NCBI GenBank assembly: GCA_018268935.1
Contig: JAFDVS010000107.1
Span: 64,518 to 126,142, forward strand
Reading direction: 5' to 3'
DNA from: Acidobacteriota bacterium
GTDB lineage: Bacteria; Acidobacteriota; Terriglobia; Bryobacterales; Bryobacteraceae
Length of the DNA stretch: 61,625 nucleotides
The notes under the pieces were generated by a model. The model saw only the letters and a list, made by a program, of their open reading frames with translations. It searched no databases and was not told the origin of the DNA. Each line of letters begins with the position of its first letter. The stretch's first letter is position 1. Positions 16,274 to 23,606 of this stretch are shown here, piece by piece. A program made the position numbers and the translations under genes.

Positions 16274-18622
16274 ATGGACTTCCTCGCGGGGATGAATCCC
16301 CAGCAAGCCGACGCCGTACGCCACCTCGACGGGCCTCTGCTCATCCTGGCCGGCGCCGGCAGCGGAAAAACACGGGTCATCACCCACCGCATCGCGCATA
16401 TGATCTGCGATCGCGGTGTGCCCCCGTGGTCTATCGTCGCGGTCACCTTCACCAACAAAGCCGCTGAAGAAATGCGCAATCGCGTCAAAGCGCTGCTCTC
16501 CGGCTCCCGCCACACCGAAGCGCCCACCGTCTGCACCTTCCATTCTTTCTGCGTGCGCCTGCTGCGCCGCCATGGCGATCGCCTCGCCGACATCCGCCCC
16601 GGCTTCACCCGCAACTTCTCCATCTACGACGACGACGATCAGGTCTCGACGCTCAAATCCATCTACCGCCAGCTCGGACTCGAAGCGAAAAATCCCGAAC
16701 CGCGCGCGGCACTGTCGATGATCAGCAAGGCCAAGTCCGACAAGGTCTCCCCCGATGAAATGAAGGCCAAGGCCACCGATCCCGTCGCCCAGCGCGTGGC
16801 CGTGCTCTACGAAAACTACGAGGCGCGCCTGCGCGCCGCCAATGCGCTCGATTTCGACGATCTGCTGCTCGAATCCGTTCGTCTCCTCCAGCACGACGCG
16901 CAGACTCGCAACTCCTGGAATGAGCGCATCCACTACCTGATGATCGACGAGTATCAGGACACTAATCGCTCCCAATACGAATTGATGTTGCTGCTCGGCG
17001 GCGTGCGGGGCAATGTCTGTGTCGTCGGTGACGAAGATCAATCCATCTACAGTTGGCGCGGCGCCGATATCCGCAATATTCTCGACTTCGAGAAAGATTT
17101 CCCCCGCGCGAAAGTCGTCCGCCTGGAGCAGAATTATCGCTCCACCAAGCACATCCTCGAAAGCGCTGGCGCTGTGGTTGCCAACAACAAGGCGCGCAAG
17201 GGCAAAACTCTCTGGACCGCGGGAGCCAAGGGCGACCTCATCACCGTCTACGAAGCGATGGACTCGGATAACGAAGCTCTCTTCATCGCCGACATGATCG
17301 AGAAGATCATCCGCTCCGAGCCCGCCACGCGCGTCGCCGTGCTCTACCGGACCAATTCGCAATCGCGCCAGATTGAAGAAGCCCTCCGCCGCTACAAGCG
17401 CAAGTACATCATCGTCGGTGGTTTCAGTTTCTACCAGCGCGCCGAAATCAAGGATACGCTGGCCTACCTCCGCCTTCTGCTCACACCCACCGACAACGTT
17501 GGCCTCCTGCGCGTCATCAACACCCCGGCGCGCGGCATCGGCAAGAGCACCATTGAAGCCCTGGAACAGGCCGCAAACACCGAACGCATCAGCATCTGGG
17601 AATCGCTCGGCCACTTCATTGACAGCAATGAGCTGGGATCCCGTGCCACATCGGCGCTGAAGGCATTCCGCGATCTCATTCTCTACCTCCGCACGTTCAT
17701 GGGTAAGAACGTGAACGAGCTGATGTCGGCGGTGCTCGAACACACCGGCTATCAGAAAATGCTCGAACTCGATCGCAGCGAAGAAGCGCAGTCGCGGCTC
17801 GAAAACATCAACGAGTTGGTCAACGCCGCCGCCGAAGCCGCGGAGCGGGGCGAAACACTCGCCGATTTCCTCGACCACGCCGCCCTCGTTTCCGATGCCG
17901 ATTCCGTCGACGAACAGGCGCAGGTTTCTCTCCTCACCATCCACAACGCCAAGGGCCTCGAGTTCCCCGTTGTCTTCCTCGCTGGAATGGAAGAAGGGTT
18001 GTTCCCTCACCAGCGTTCCCGCGACTCCGAAACCATGCTCGAAGAAGAGCGCCGCCTCTGTTACGTGGGCATGACCCGCGCGGAGAAGATGCTCTATCTC
18101 ACATGGGCCCGCATGCGGCGCAAGTGGGGAGGCTCTCCCCCTGAGCCCTCCATCGCCAGCCGTTTCCTGCGCGAGATTCCTCCGCAGCTCGTACATAAGA
18201 TGGGCGGCAGCCCCTCGGCTCGTGAAGTCGACCTCTTCAGCGAACAGTATGAGGTCCGCCACACGGTACGGAAAAATCTCTACACTGGAAAGACGTACAA
18301 TTCCGTGGAGAACGTCGCCCAGTTTTTTAAGGATCGTAATCTGCCGGTGAACGTGGCGGGCATCGCCAATTCGGCGCCCCGCGCCCCGCAACCGCAGCAG
18401 CAGGCGCCCGTGCGCCCTCCGTCTCCTCAGGCGGCCGCCAAACAAGCGCCGCAACCATCGAAATCGAAGATCTCCGCCGGCGCCACCATCCGCCATCCCA
18501 CCCTTGGGAAAGGCACCATCGTGCGCATCGAAGGCGAAGGTCCCGACGCAAAACTCACCGTGAGCTTCCCCGGCCACGGGTTGAAAAAATTGATCGCGAA
18601 ATACGCAGGAATAACTGAATAA
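16274..18622 (+). CDS. pcrA: ATP-dependent DNA helicase, UvrD/PcrA type
   Basis: A 782-residue superfamily 1A 3'-5' helicase used in nucleotide-excision and mismatch repair and in clearing replication blocks. Motifs in order: NPQQADAVRHLDGPLLILAG with Walker A AGAGSGKT (about 27-34), DEYQDTN (about 224-230), VVGDEDQSIYSWRGAD (about 251-266), LEQNYRST, LLTIHNAKGLEFPVVF and CYVGMTRAEKMLYLTWA. The final 50 residues (GATIRHPTLGKGTIVRIEGE) form the Tudor-like RNA-polymerase-binding tail of PcrA/UvrD, separated by a Pro/Gln-rich linker (about 690-730). Length is normal. PcrA and UvrD cannot be separated by sequence here. Confidence 0.95.
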   Translation: MDFLAGMNPQQADAVRHLDGPLLILAGAGSGKTRVITHRIAHMICDRGVPPWSIVAVTFTNKAAEEMRNRVKALLSGSRHTEAPTVCTFHSFCVRLLRRHGDRLADIRPGFTRNFSIYDDDDQVSTLKSIYRQLGLEAKNPEPRAALSMISKAKSDKVSPDEMKAKATDPVAQRVAVLYENYEARLRAANALDFDDLLLESVRLLQHDAQTRNSWNERIHYLMIDEYQDTNRSQYELMLLLGGVRGNVCVVGDEDQSIYSWRGADIRNILDFEKDFPRAKVVRLEQNYRSTKHILESAGAVVANNKARKGKTLWTAGAKGDLITVYEAMDSDNEALFIADMIEKIIRSEPATRVAVLYRTNSQSRQIEEALRRYKRKYIIVGGFSFYQRAEIKDTLAYLRLLLTPTDNVGLLRVINTPARGIGKSTIEALEQAANTERISIWESLGHFIDSNELGSRATSALKAFRDLILYLRTFMGKNVNELMSAVLEHTGYQKMLELDRSEEAQSRLENINELVNAAAEAAERGETLADFLDHAALVSDADSVDEQAQVSLLTIHNAKGLEFPVVFLAGMEEGLFPHQRSRDSETMLEEERRLCYVGMTRAEKMLYLTWARMRRKWGGSPPEPSIASRFLREIPPQLVHKMGGSPSAREVDLFSEQYEVRHTVRKNLYTGKTYNSVENVAQFFKDRNLPVNVAGIANSAPRAPQPQQQAPVRPPSPQAAAKQAPQPSKSKISAGATIRHPTLGKGTIVRIEGEGPDAKLTVSFPGHGLKKLIAKYAGITE

Positions 18623-18624
18623 GC

Positions 18625-18783
18625 ATGAACACGAAACACATCACCGATAAAACCGAACGCAAAGCCGCCAAGCGCTCCGCCCGCAAAAAGGCTGCCCCCG
18701 CGGCGAAGCGCGCCCAAGGCGTCGCCCGCGGCTCCTTGAAGAAAAAGGTCCAGAAGATGGTGAAGGGCCAGCGCAAGCGCTAG
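18625..18783 (+). CDS. Small Lys/Arg-rich protein (52 residues)
   Basis: An ATG two bases after the helicase stop opens a 52-codon frame ending at TAG 18781-18783. The product (MNTKHITDKTERKAAKRSAR...KKKVQKMVKGQRKR) has about twenty Lys and Arg residues, few hydrophobics and no membrane helix. It resembles a nucleic-acid-binding tail or small histone-like/ribosome-associated peptide. Its tight coupling to the helicase suggests expression together with DNA repair. No family recognised; a GC-stem terminator-like hairpin follows. Confidence 0.6.
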   Translation: MNTKHITDKTERKAAKRSARKKAAPAAKRAQGVARGSLKKKVQKMVKGQRKR

Positions 18784-18809
18784 CACCCTTTAACCTGATA
18801 CACTTCGCG

Positions 18810-18835
18810 CGCGGCGGAGGTCACGCTCCGCCGCG
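18810..18835. terminator. GC hairpin between small basic ORF and permease
   Basis: CGCGGCGGAG (18810-18819) pairs perfectly with CTCCGCCGCG (18826-18835) across a 6-base loop. The following TTGTCAATT is only weakly T-rich. It probably ends the helicase transcript, but it also lies 11 bp upstream of the permease ATG and could fold in that leader. Confidence 0.55.
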
Positions 18836-18846
18836 TTGTCAATTCC

Positions 18847-20346
18847 ATGGGCCAATACCTGCGCACCAAGTCTATCGACGACCTCATTGCCGCTAGCGAA
18901 GAGCCCGGCAAGCGTCTCAGCCGTACGTTGGGACCCTGGAGTCTGGTAGCCCTTGGCATCGGCGCGGTGATTGGCTCCGGCATTTTCATCCTCACCGGCA
19001 CCGCCGCGGCAGGCGAGACACTCAGCGTTCCGTCCATCATGAACGCCCCCGTACTGGACCTCATCCGGCACGGCGCCAACTCGGTGTCCACTATCGGGCG
19101 CCCCGGGGCAGGGCCAGGTATCGCGCTTTCCTTCGCCCTGGTGGCATTCGTCTGCGCGCTCGCCGGATTGTGCTATGCCGAGCTCGCATCCATGATCCCC
19201 ATCGCCGGCGGTGCATACACCTATTCCTATGCCACGCTCGGTGAAATCGTCGCCTGGATTCTCGGCTGGGATCTCATCCTCGAATACGCCGTGTCGAACA
19301 TGGCCGTCGCCGTGGGTTTCTCCGCCTACTTCAACGATATCCTCGACTCCCTCTTCGGCTTCCATCTGCCGAAGGCGCTCTCTGAGCCCATGTTTGTAGG
19401 CGGCCAGGCCACCGGCAGCGTCTTCAACCTGCCGGCGTTTCTCATCCTTATGGCGTTGACGGCCTTGCTGGTGCGCGGTGTGCAGGAATCCACCCGCGCC
19501 AACAACATCATGGTGATCATCAAAATCGCCGCCATTCTGCTGTTCGTCTTCGCCGCATCGAAATCGGTGAAGACCGAGAACTGGACACCGTTCCTCCCCA
19601 ACGGCTTCAGCGGCGTGCTCACCGGCGGCGCCATCGTCTTCTTCACCTACATCGGCTTCGATTCCGTGTCCACCGCCGCCGAAGAATGCCGGCATCCGCA
19701 GCGCGATCTGCCGTTCGGCATCATCGTCAGCCTGCTTATCTGCACCGTGCTCTATGTCTCGGTATCGCTGGTGCTCACTGGCGTGATGAATTGGAAAACG
19801 CTGAACAATCCGGCGCCAGTGGCCAAGGCGCTGGAATACATTGGCATGGACAACATCCGTGCTCTGGTCACCACCGGAGCCCTCGGCGGAATGCTCAGTT
19901 CCCTGCTGGTCTTCCAGTACGGCCAGGCGCGCGTCTGGTTCGCCATGTCGCGCGATGGATTGCTTCCGGGCTACTTCTCGAAGGTGCATCCGAAATTTCA
20001 AACGCCCCACGTCAGCACCTGGATCGCCGGATTCGCCGTCGGCCTGCCCGCGGGAATTTGGGACATCGCCACCTTCGCCGACCTCAGCAATATCGGGACG
20101 CTATTCGCTTTCGTCACTGTGTCCGCCGGTGTGCTGGTGCTGCGCAAAAAGCACCCGCAGCGCCCGCGCGGTTTCCGGGTGCCGCTGGTGCCGCTCATCC
20201 CTATTCTGTCCATGCTTTTCTGTTTTGTGCTGATGCTCAGCCTGCCCCTGCAAACCTGGGTCTGGTTCTTCTGCTGGCTGATCATCGGGCTGTTTATCTA
20301 CCATCTGTACGGCCGCAAGCATAGTCTGCTCGCGCCCAAAGACTAA
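18847..20346 (+). CDS. APC-superfamily amino acid permease (cationic amino acid transporter type)
   Basis: A 499-residue permease with about twelve helices. The N-terminal GPWSLVALGIGAVIGSGIFILTG is the substrate-binding helix 1 motif of YfnA/CAT-type carriers, and FFTYIGFDSVSTAAEECRHPQRDLP is the diagnostic helix 6-7 signature. About 30 extra residues (GETLSVPSIMNAPVLDLIRH...RPGAGPG) sit between helices 1 and 2, where short homologues have a brief loop. A C-terminal helix pair ends in a short basic tail. Likely substrate class: neutral or cationic amino acids. Confidence 0.9.
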   Translation: MGQYLRTKSIDDLIAASEEPGKRLSRTLGPWSLVALGIGAVIGSGIFILTGTAAAGETLSVPSIMNAPVLDLIRHGANSVSTIGRPGAGPGIALSFALVAFVCALAGLCYAELASMIPIAGGAYTYSYATLGEIVAWILGWDLILEYAVSNMAVAVGFSAYFNDILDSLFGFHLPKALSEPMFVGGQATGSVFNLPAFLILMALTALLVRGVQESTRANNIMVIIKIAAILLFVFAASKSVKTENWTPFLPNGFSGVLTGGAIVFFTYIGFDSVSTAAEECRHPQRDLPFGIIVSLLICTVLYVSVSLVLTGVMNWKTLNNPAPVAKALEYIGMDNIRALVTTGALGGMLSSLLVFQYGQARVWFAMSRDGLLPGYFSKVHPKFQTPHVSTWIAGFAVGLPAGIWDIATFADLSNIGTLFAFVTVSAGVLVLRKKHPQRPRGFRVPLVPLIPILSMLFCFVLMLSLPLQTWVWFFCWLIIGLFIYHLYGRKHSLLAPKD

Positions 20347-20371
20347 GTACTGTCGAGGAAATGGAGTTCAC

Positions 20372-21268
20372 ATGTTGCGTGACAAATTGAAGGGTGTCGT
20401 TGGATTCCCCATTACGCCGTTTCGGAAAGAAGATCTCTCGATCGATCTGGAGTCGCTCGAGTTCAACGTGCTGGAGATGATCAAGCACCCGTTCTGCTCG
20501 CTGGTGGCCGCCGGCGGCACGGGCGAAATGTACTCCATGACTCCCGGTGAAAACATCGAAGTCGTGCGCCGCACCGTAGCCGTCACCAACGGCAAGATGC
20601 CGGTCATTGGCGGCGTCGGATTCAACGGCCGCATCGCTTCGGAAATGGCCCGCGAGATGGAAAAGGCCGGCGCGGACGCCCTGCTCGTGATGCCGCCCTA
20701 CTACACCAACGCGCCCGCGGAAGGGCTCTACGATTACTACGCCGAAGTGGGCCGCGCCAGTGGTTTGCCGCTCGCCATCTACAGCCGCGACTGGGCCGTG
20801 TTCACCCCGGATATGGTCGCCCGCCTCGCCGACAAAGTGCCCACCCTGCAGATCTGGAAAGACGGCCAGGGCGATGCCCGCCGTTATCAGAAGATCATGT
20901 CGAAGCTGGGTAATCGCCTCGCCTGGCTCGGCGGCCTCGGTGACGATTGCATCACTCCCTACTTCTCCATCGGCGTCCAGGGCTACACTTCTTCCATCTC
21001 CAACGTCGCCCCGCGCCTCTCCTTGAAAATGGCGGAACTCGGCATCGCGCAGGACTTCGTCGCCTTGAACAAGCTCGTCGACAAGTTCGTCCATCCCCTC
21101 TACGCTCTCCGCGAACGCAAGCGCGGCTATGAAGTCTCCATCATGAAAACCATGATGGACCTCATCGGATTGAAGGGCGGCCCAGTGCGTCCTCCGCTCG
21201 AAAACAACACCGCCGAGGAAACCGAGATGACCAAGAAGCTCGTGGAACTGTACAAGGAGTGGATGTAA
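20372..21268 (+). CDS. kdgD: 5-dehydro-4-deoxyglucarate dehydratase-like DHDPS-family lyase
   Basis: A 298-residue class I aldolase-fold enzyme. It resembles KDG-dehydratases, which turn 5-keto-4-deoxyglucarate into 2,5-dioxovalerate, CO2 and water in D-glucarate and galactarate catabolism. Evidence: GFPITPFRKEDLSIDLESLE at the N-terminus, AAGGTGEMYSMTP, the IYSRDW motif carrying the catalytic Tyr (IYNRDN in typical family members), and Schiff-base K163 in LQIWKDGQGD. The Asn-to-Ser change in that motif leaves room for another DHDPS-family substrate. It lies 25 bp after the permease and 9 bp before the phosphohexomutase. Confidence 0.75.
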   Translation: MLRDKLKGVVGFPITPFRKEDLSIDLESLEFNVLEMIKHPFCSLVAAGGTGEMYSMTPGENIEVVRRTVAVTNGKMPVIGGVGFNGRIASEMAREMEKAGADALLVMPPYYTNAPAEGLYDYYAEVGRASGLPLAIYSRDWAVFTPDMVARLADKVPTLQIWKDGQGDARRYQKIMSKLGNRLAWLGGLGDDCITPYFSIGVQGYTSSISNVAPRLSLKMAELGIAQDFVALNKLVDKFVHPLYALRERKRGYEVSIMKTMMDLIGLKGGPVRPPLENNTAEETEMTKKLVELYKEWM

Positions 21269-21277
21269 ATCCGCCCC

Positions 21278-22624
21278 ATGCTCAGCCCGACGATTTTCCG
21301 TGAATACGACATCCGCGGCGTGGCGGATGTCGATCTGCCCTCGGATGGCATTGAGTTCCTCGGCCGGGCCATCGGAACCTACTTCCGCCGCCAGGGCGAA
21401 ACACAGATCAACCTCGGCCGCGATTGCCGCCTCAGCGGCCAGCGGCTGCGCGATGCCATGGTGAGGGGGCTGCTTTCCACTGGCGTACATGTGACGGACA
21501 TCGGTGTCGTGCCCACGCCCCTGCTCTATTTCTCCGTGTTTCACCTCCACACTGCCGGCGGGGTGATGATTACCGGAAGCCATAATCCATCCGACTACAA
21601 CGGCTTCAAAGTGATGCACGGCAAGAGCACCATTTACGGAGAATCCATCCAGCATTTGCGGCGATTGATTGAGGCCGGAGATTTCGAACAAGGCGAAGGC
21701 AAGCTCTCTACCGCGGATGTCATGCCTGCCTACGTCGACGAAATCTCCTCTCAGTTCCAGTTCTCACGCCGCATCAAAGTGGTGCTAGATGCAGGCAACG
21801 GAACGGCAGGCCCAACACTGCATCACCTCTTCTCCAAGCTCAACGCCGACACCGTCGAGCTGTACTTCGACATGGACGGCCATTTTCCCAATCACCATCC
21901 CGATCCCACCGTCGAGAAAAACCTCGAGCATTGCAAGACCGCCGTCGCCACACACCAAGCCGAGTTAGGCATCGCCTTCGACGGTGATTCCGACCGCATC
22001 GGAGCAGTCGACGAAACAGGCGCCGTCGTGTGGGGCGACCAGTTGATGCTCATCTACGCCCGCGAAATTCTCACCCGCAAGCCCGGCGCCACCTTCATCG
22101 GCGAGGTGAAGTGCTCCCAGGTCATGTACGACGAGTTGAAACGCCTCGGCGGCAATCCCATCATGTACAAAACGGGCCATTCCCTCATCAAAGCCAAAAT
22201 GAAGGAAGAGCACGCCGAACTGGCCGGCGAAATGAGCGGACATATGTTCTTCGCCGATCGCTACTACGGCTTCGATGATGCTCTCTACGCCGCCTGCCGC
22301 CTCGTAGAGATCGTCGCCGCTTCCGGCAAGCCGCTATCAGCACAGCTCGCCGGATTGCCCAAAATGATCGCCACCCCCGAAATCCGCCACGATTGCCCCG
22401 AAGAAAAAAAATTCGAGATCGTCTCCAAAGTCGCCGCGCATTTCCGCAGCCGCCGCCCTGTGATCGAGGTCGATGGTGTACGCGTGCTCTTTGAGAGAGG
22501 CTGGGGACTCGTGCGCGCCTCGAACACGCAGCCCATCCTCGTGTTGCGCTTCGAAGCCGAAAACGAGGACCTGCTCACCCAATACAGAGCCGAAGTCGAG
22601 GCCGCGGTAGCAGCCGCGGAATAG
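21278..22624 (+). CDS. manB: Phosphomannomutase/phosphoglucomutase
   Basis: A 448-residue alpha-D-phosphohexomutase interconverting hexose 1- and 6-phosphates, feeding GDP-mannose or UDP-glucose synthesis for envelope polysaccharides. Four family loops are seen: PTIFREYDIRGVAD at the start; the catalytic phosphoserine loop MITGSHNPSDYNGFK (Ser near residue 100); the metal loop FDGDSDRIGAVD (about 232-243); the sugar loop GEMSGHMFF; and the phosphate loop RASNTQPILVLRFEA. Gene size and order match AlgC/ManB. It ends the plus-strand run that starts with uvrD. Confidence 0.92.
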   Translation: MLSPTIFREYDIRGVADVDLPSDGIEFLGRAIGTYFRRQGETQINLGRDCRLSGQRLRDAMVRGLLSTGVHVTDIGVVPTPLLYFSVFHLHTAGGVMITGSHNPSDYNGFKVMHGKSTIYGESIQHLRRLIEAGDFEQGEGKLSTADVMPAYVDEISSQFQFSRRIKVVLDAGNGTAGPTLHHLFSKLNADTVELYFDMDGHFPNHHPDPTVEKNLEHCKTAVATHQAELGIAFDGDSDRIGAVDETGAVVWGDQLMLIYAREILTRKPGATFIGEVKCSQVMYDELKRLGGNPIMYKTGHSLIKAKMKEEHAELAGEMSGHMFFADRYYGFDDALYAACRLVEIVAASGKPLSAQLAGLPKMIATPEIRHDCPEEKKFEIVSKVAAHFRSRRPVIEVDGVRVLFERGWGLVRASNTQPILVLRFEAENEDLLTQYRAEVEAAVAAAE

Positions 22625-22773
22625 AAGATGTCCATAAGTAGAAACCCTAGGGACCCTCTCCTCGCCGCCTAAGGTTCCATAACCCCGGTCCCACTTCGCG
22701 CTCCAGTACGAAATAGATCCAAAAGTAACGTTCCCAACATTCTCGGTACCTGTTACCTTCATAAGCACAGCAA

Positions 22774-22842
22774 GAGTGTTGCCGCAAGAATAAGAGTCGC
22801 GCCTCAGGAACGCGACCCTGAGCCTGCGGTGTCCCAACACTC
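22774..22842 (+). other. 69-nt nested stem-loop upstream of PEP-CTERM gene 1
   Basis: Three nested pairings occur in order: GAGTGTTG (22774-22781) with CAACACTC (22835-22842), CCGCA (22782-22786) with TGCGG (22825-22829), and GTCGCG (22796-22801) with CGCGAC (22811-22816). An alternative pairing CTCAGG/CCTGAG competes with the innermost stem. No T tract follows. It sits 35 bp upstream of the gene start, so a structured leader, small RNA or processed terminator are the options. Confidence 0.5.
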
Positions 22843-22877
22843 CCAAAACCTCAGTTTGATCAGGGAAAACAGGAGCT

Positions 22878-23576
22878 ATGTTCAACATCCAAATCGGCAC
22901 AATGATTCGTACGCTTGCCATCGCGTGCATCGGAGGAACGTTCGCGGGAGCAGCCACATTTGACTTCACCAGTGGCACATTGACCAAAGTTGATTCCGGC
23001 ATCACCATGACTGCCGCTGCTTTCAGCCTGCCCGCCACGGGCATATTTGAAACCGCGCAGGCAGCCTTCTTCTCCGGCATCGGAACGGGCATTTGCAATT
23101 CGGCCGAAGGCCCGTCCGATTGCGGGTTCGCCAACCATCACATCGAGAATTCAGCCCCGGGCGGCGTGGACTTCTTCCTTCTGAAATTCTCCACTCCCGT
23201 GGACCCCGTCAGCATGGTTATTCAGTCCTGGACCGGCTCCGACCGCGATGTCACCATGTGGGTCGGAAGCGTGGCCAATCCTGCCACATTCACACTCGCC
23301 GGCTTAACCTTGGCAACCATGCCCGCCGGCCTCACCCGCATCGACAGCGACACCACAAACAGCAACAATCCACGCACCGTATCCATCGGTGGAAGCACGT
23401 CGGCCAATATCCTCGTCTTCGGCGCTCGCATCGGACAAACAGACGACTTCTTCAAACTCGTCTCGCTCAGCGTCAACGCGCCGCTCAATGATACAGCAAC
23501 ACCGGAGCCCGGAACGCTGGCTCTCATCGGAGGAGCGCTCGTTGCCATCGGTGCATACCGCAGGCAAAGCGCCTAG
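22878..23576 (+). CDS. PEP-CTERM sorting-domain protein 1
   Basis: A 232-residue exported protein of unknown role. Signal-like N-terminus (MFNIQIGTMIRTLAIACIGGTFAGA), a beta-rich middle, and the tail ATPEPGTLALIGGALVAIGAYRR: Pro-Glu-Pro box, hydrophobic helix, then Arg cluster. This is the substrate signal for exosortase (EpsH/XrtA-type) processing and links the protein to exopolysaccharide or cell-surface export. The start at 22878 has AGGAG close upstream; 22902 is an alternative. No exosortase is in the window. Confidence 0.85.
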   Translation: MFNIQIGTMIRTLAIACIGGTFAGAATFDFTSGTLTKVDSGITMTAAAFSLPATGIFETAQAAFFSGIGTGICNSAEGPSDCGFANHHIENSAPGGVDFFLLKFSTPVDPVSMVIQSWTGSDRDVTMWVGSVANPATFTLAGLTLATMPAGLTRIDSDTTNSNNPRTVSIGGSTSANILVFGARIGQTDDFFKLVSLSVNAPLNDTATPEPGTLALIGGALVAIGAYRRQSA

Positions 23577-23584
23577 TCCGCGAC

Positions 23585-23606
23585 TGGGGGGACCTCAGTC
23601 CCCCCA
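23585..23606. terminator. GC hairpin at convergent gene ends
   Basis: TGGGGGGAC (23585-23593) and GTCCCCCCA (23598-23606) form a perfect 9-bp stem with a 4-base loop, placed between the converging PEP-CTERM and LRR genes. Its right arm overlaps the last codons of the LRR gene. No clear T tract is present on either strand, so it may slow or process transcripts rather than be a classic terminator. Confidence 0.5.

Noticed and set aside
16223..18577. 784-residue open frame opposite uvrD/pcrA
   Set aside because: It is the reverse-strand shadow of a perfectly recognisable helicase; composition (Gly, Val, Glu, His-rich, no motifs) is what GC-rich antisense frames give.
20294..21691. 465-residue frame opposite the lyase and phosphohexomutase
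   Set aside because: It crosses two well-supported plus-strand genes and has no motif of its own.
22337..23134. 265-residue minus frame across the phosphohexomutase end and PEP-CTERM gene
   Set aside because: It overlaps two good genes antisense and shows no domain; the intergenic part is better described as a structured element.
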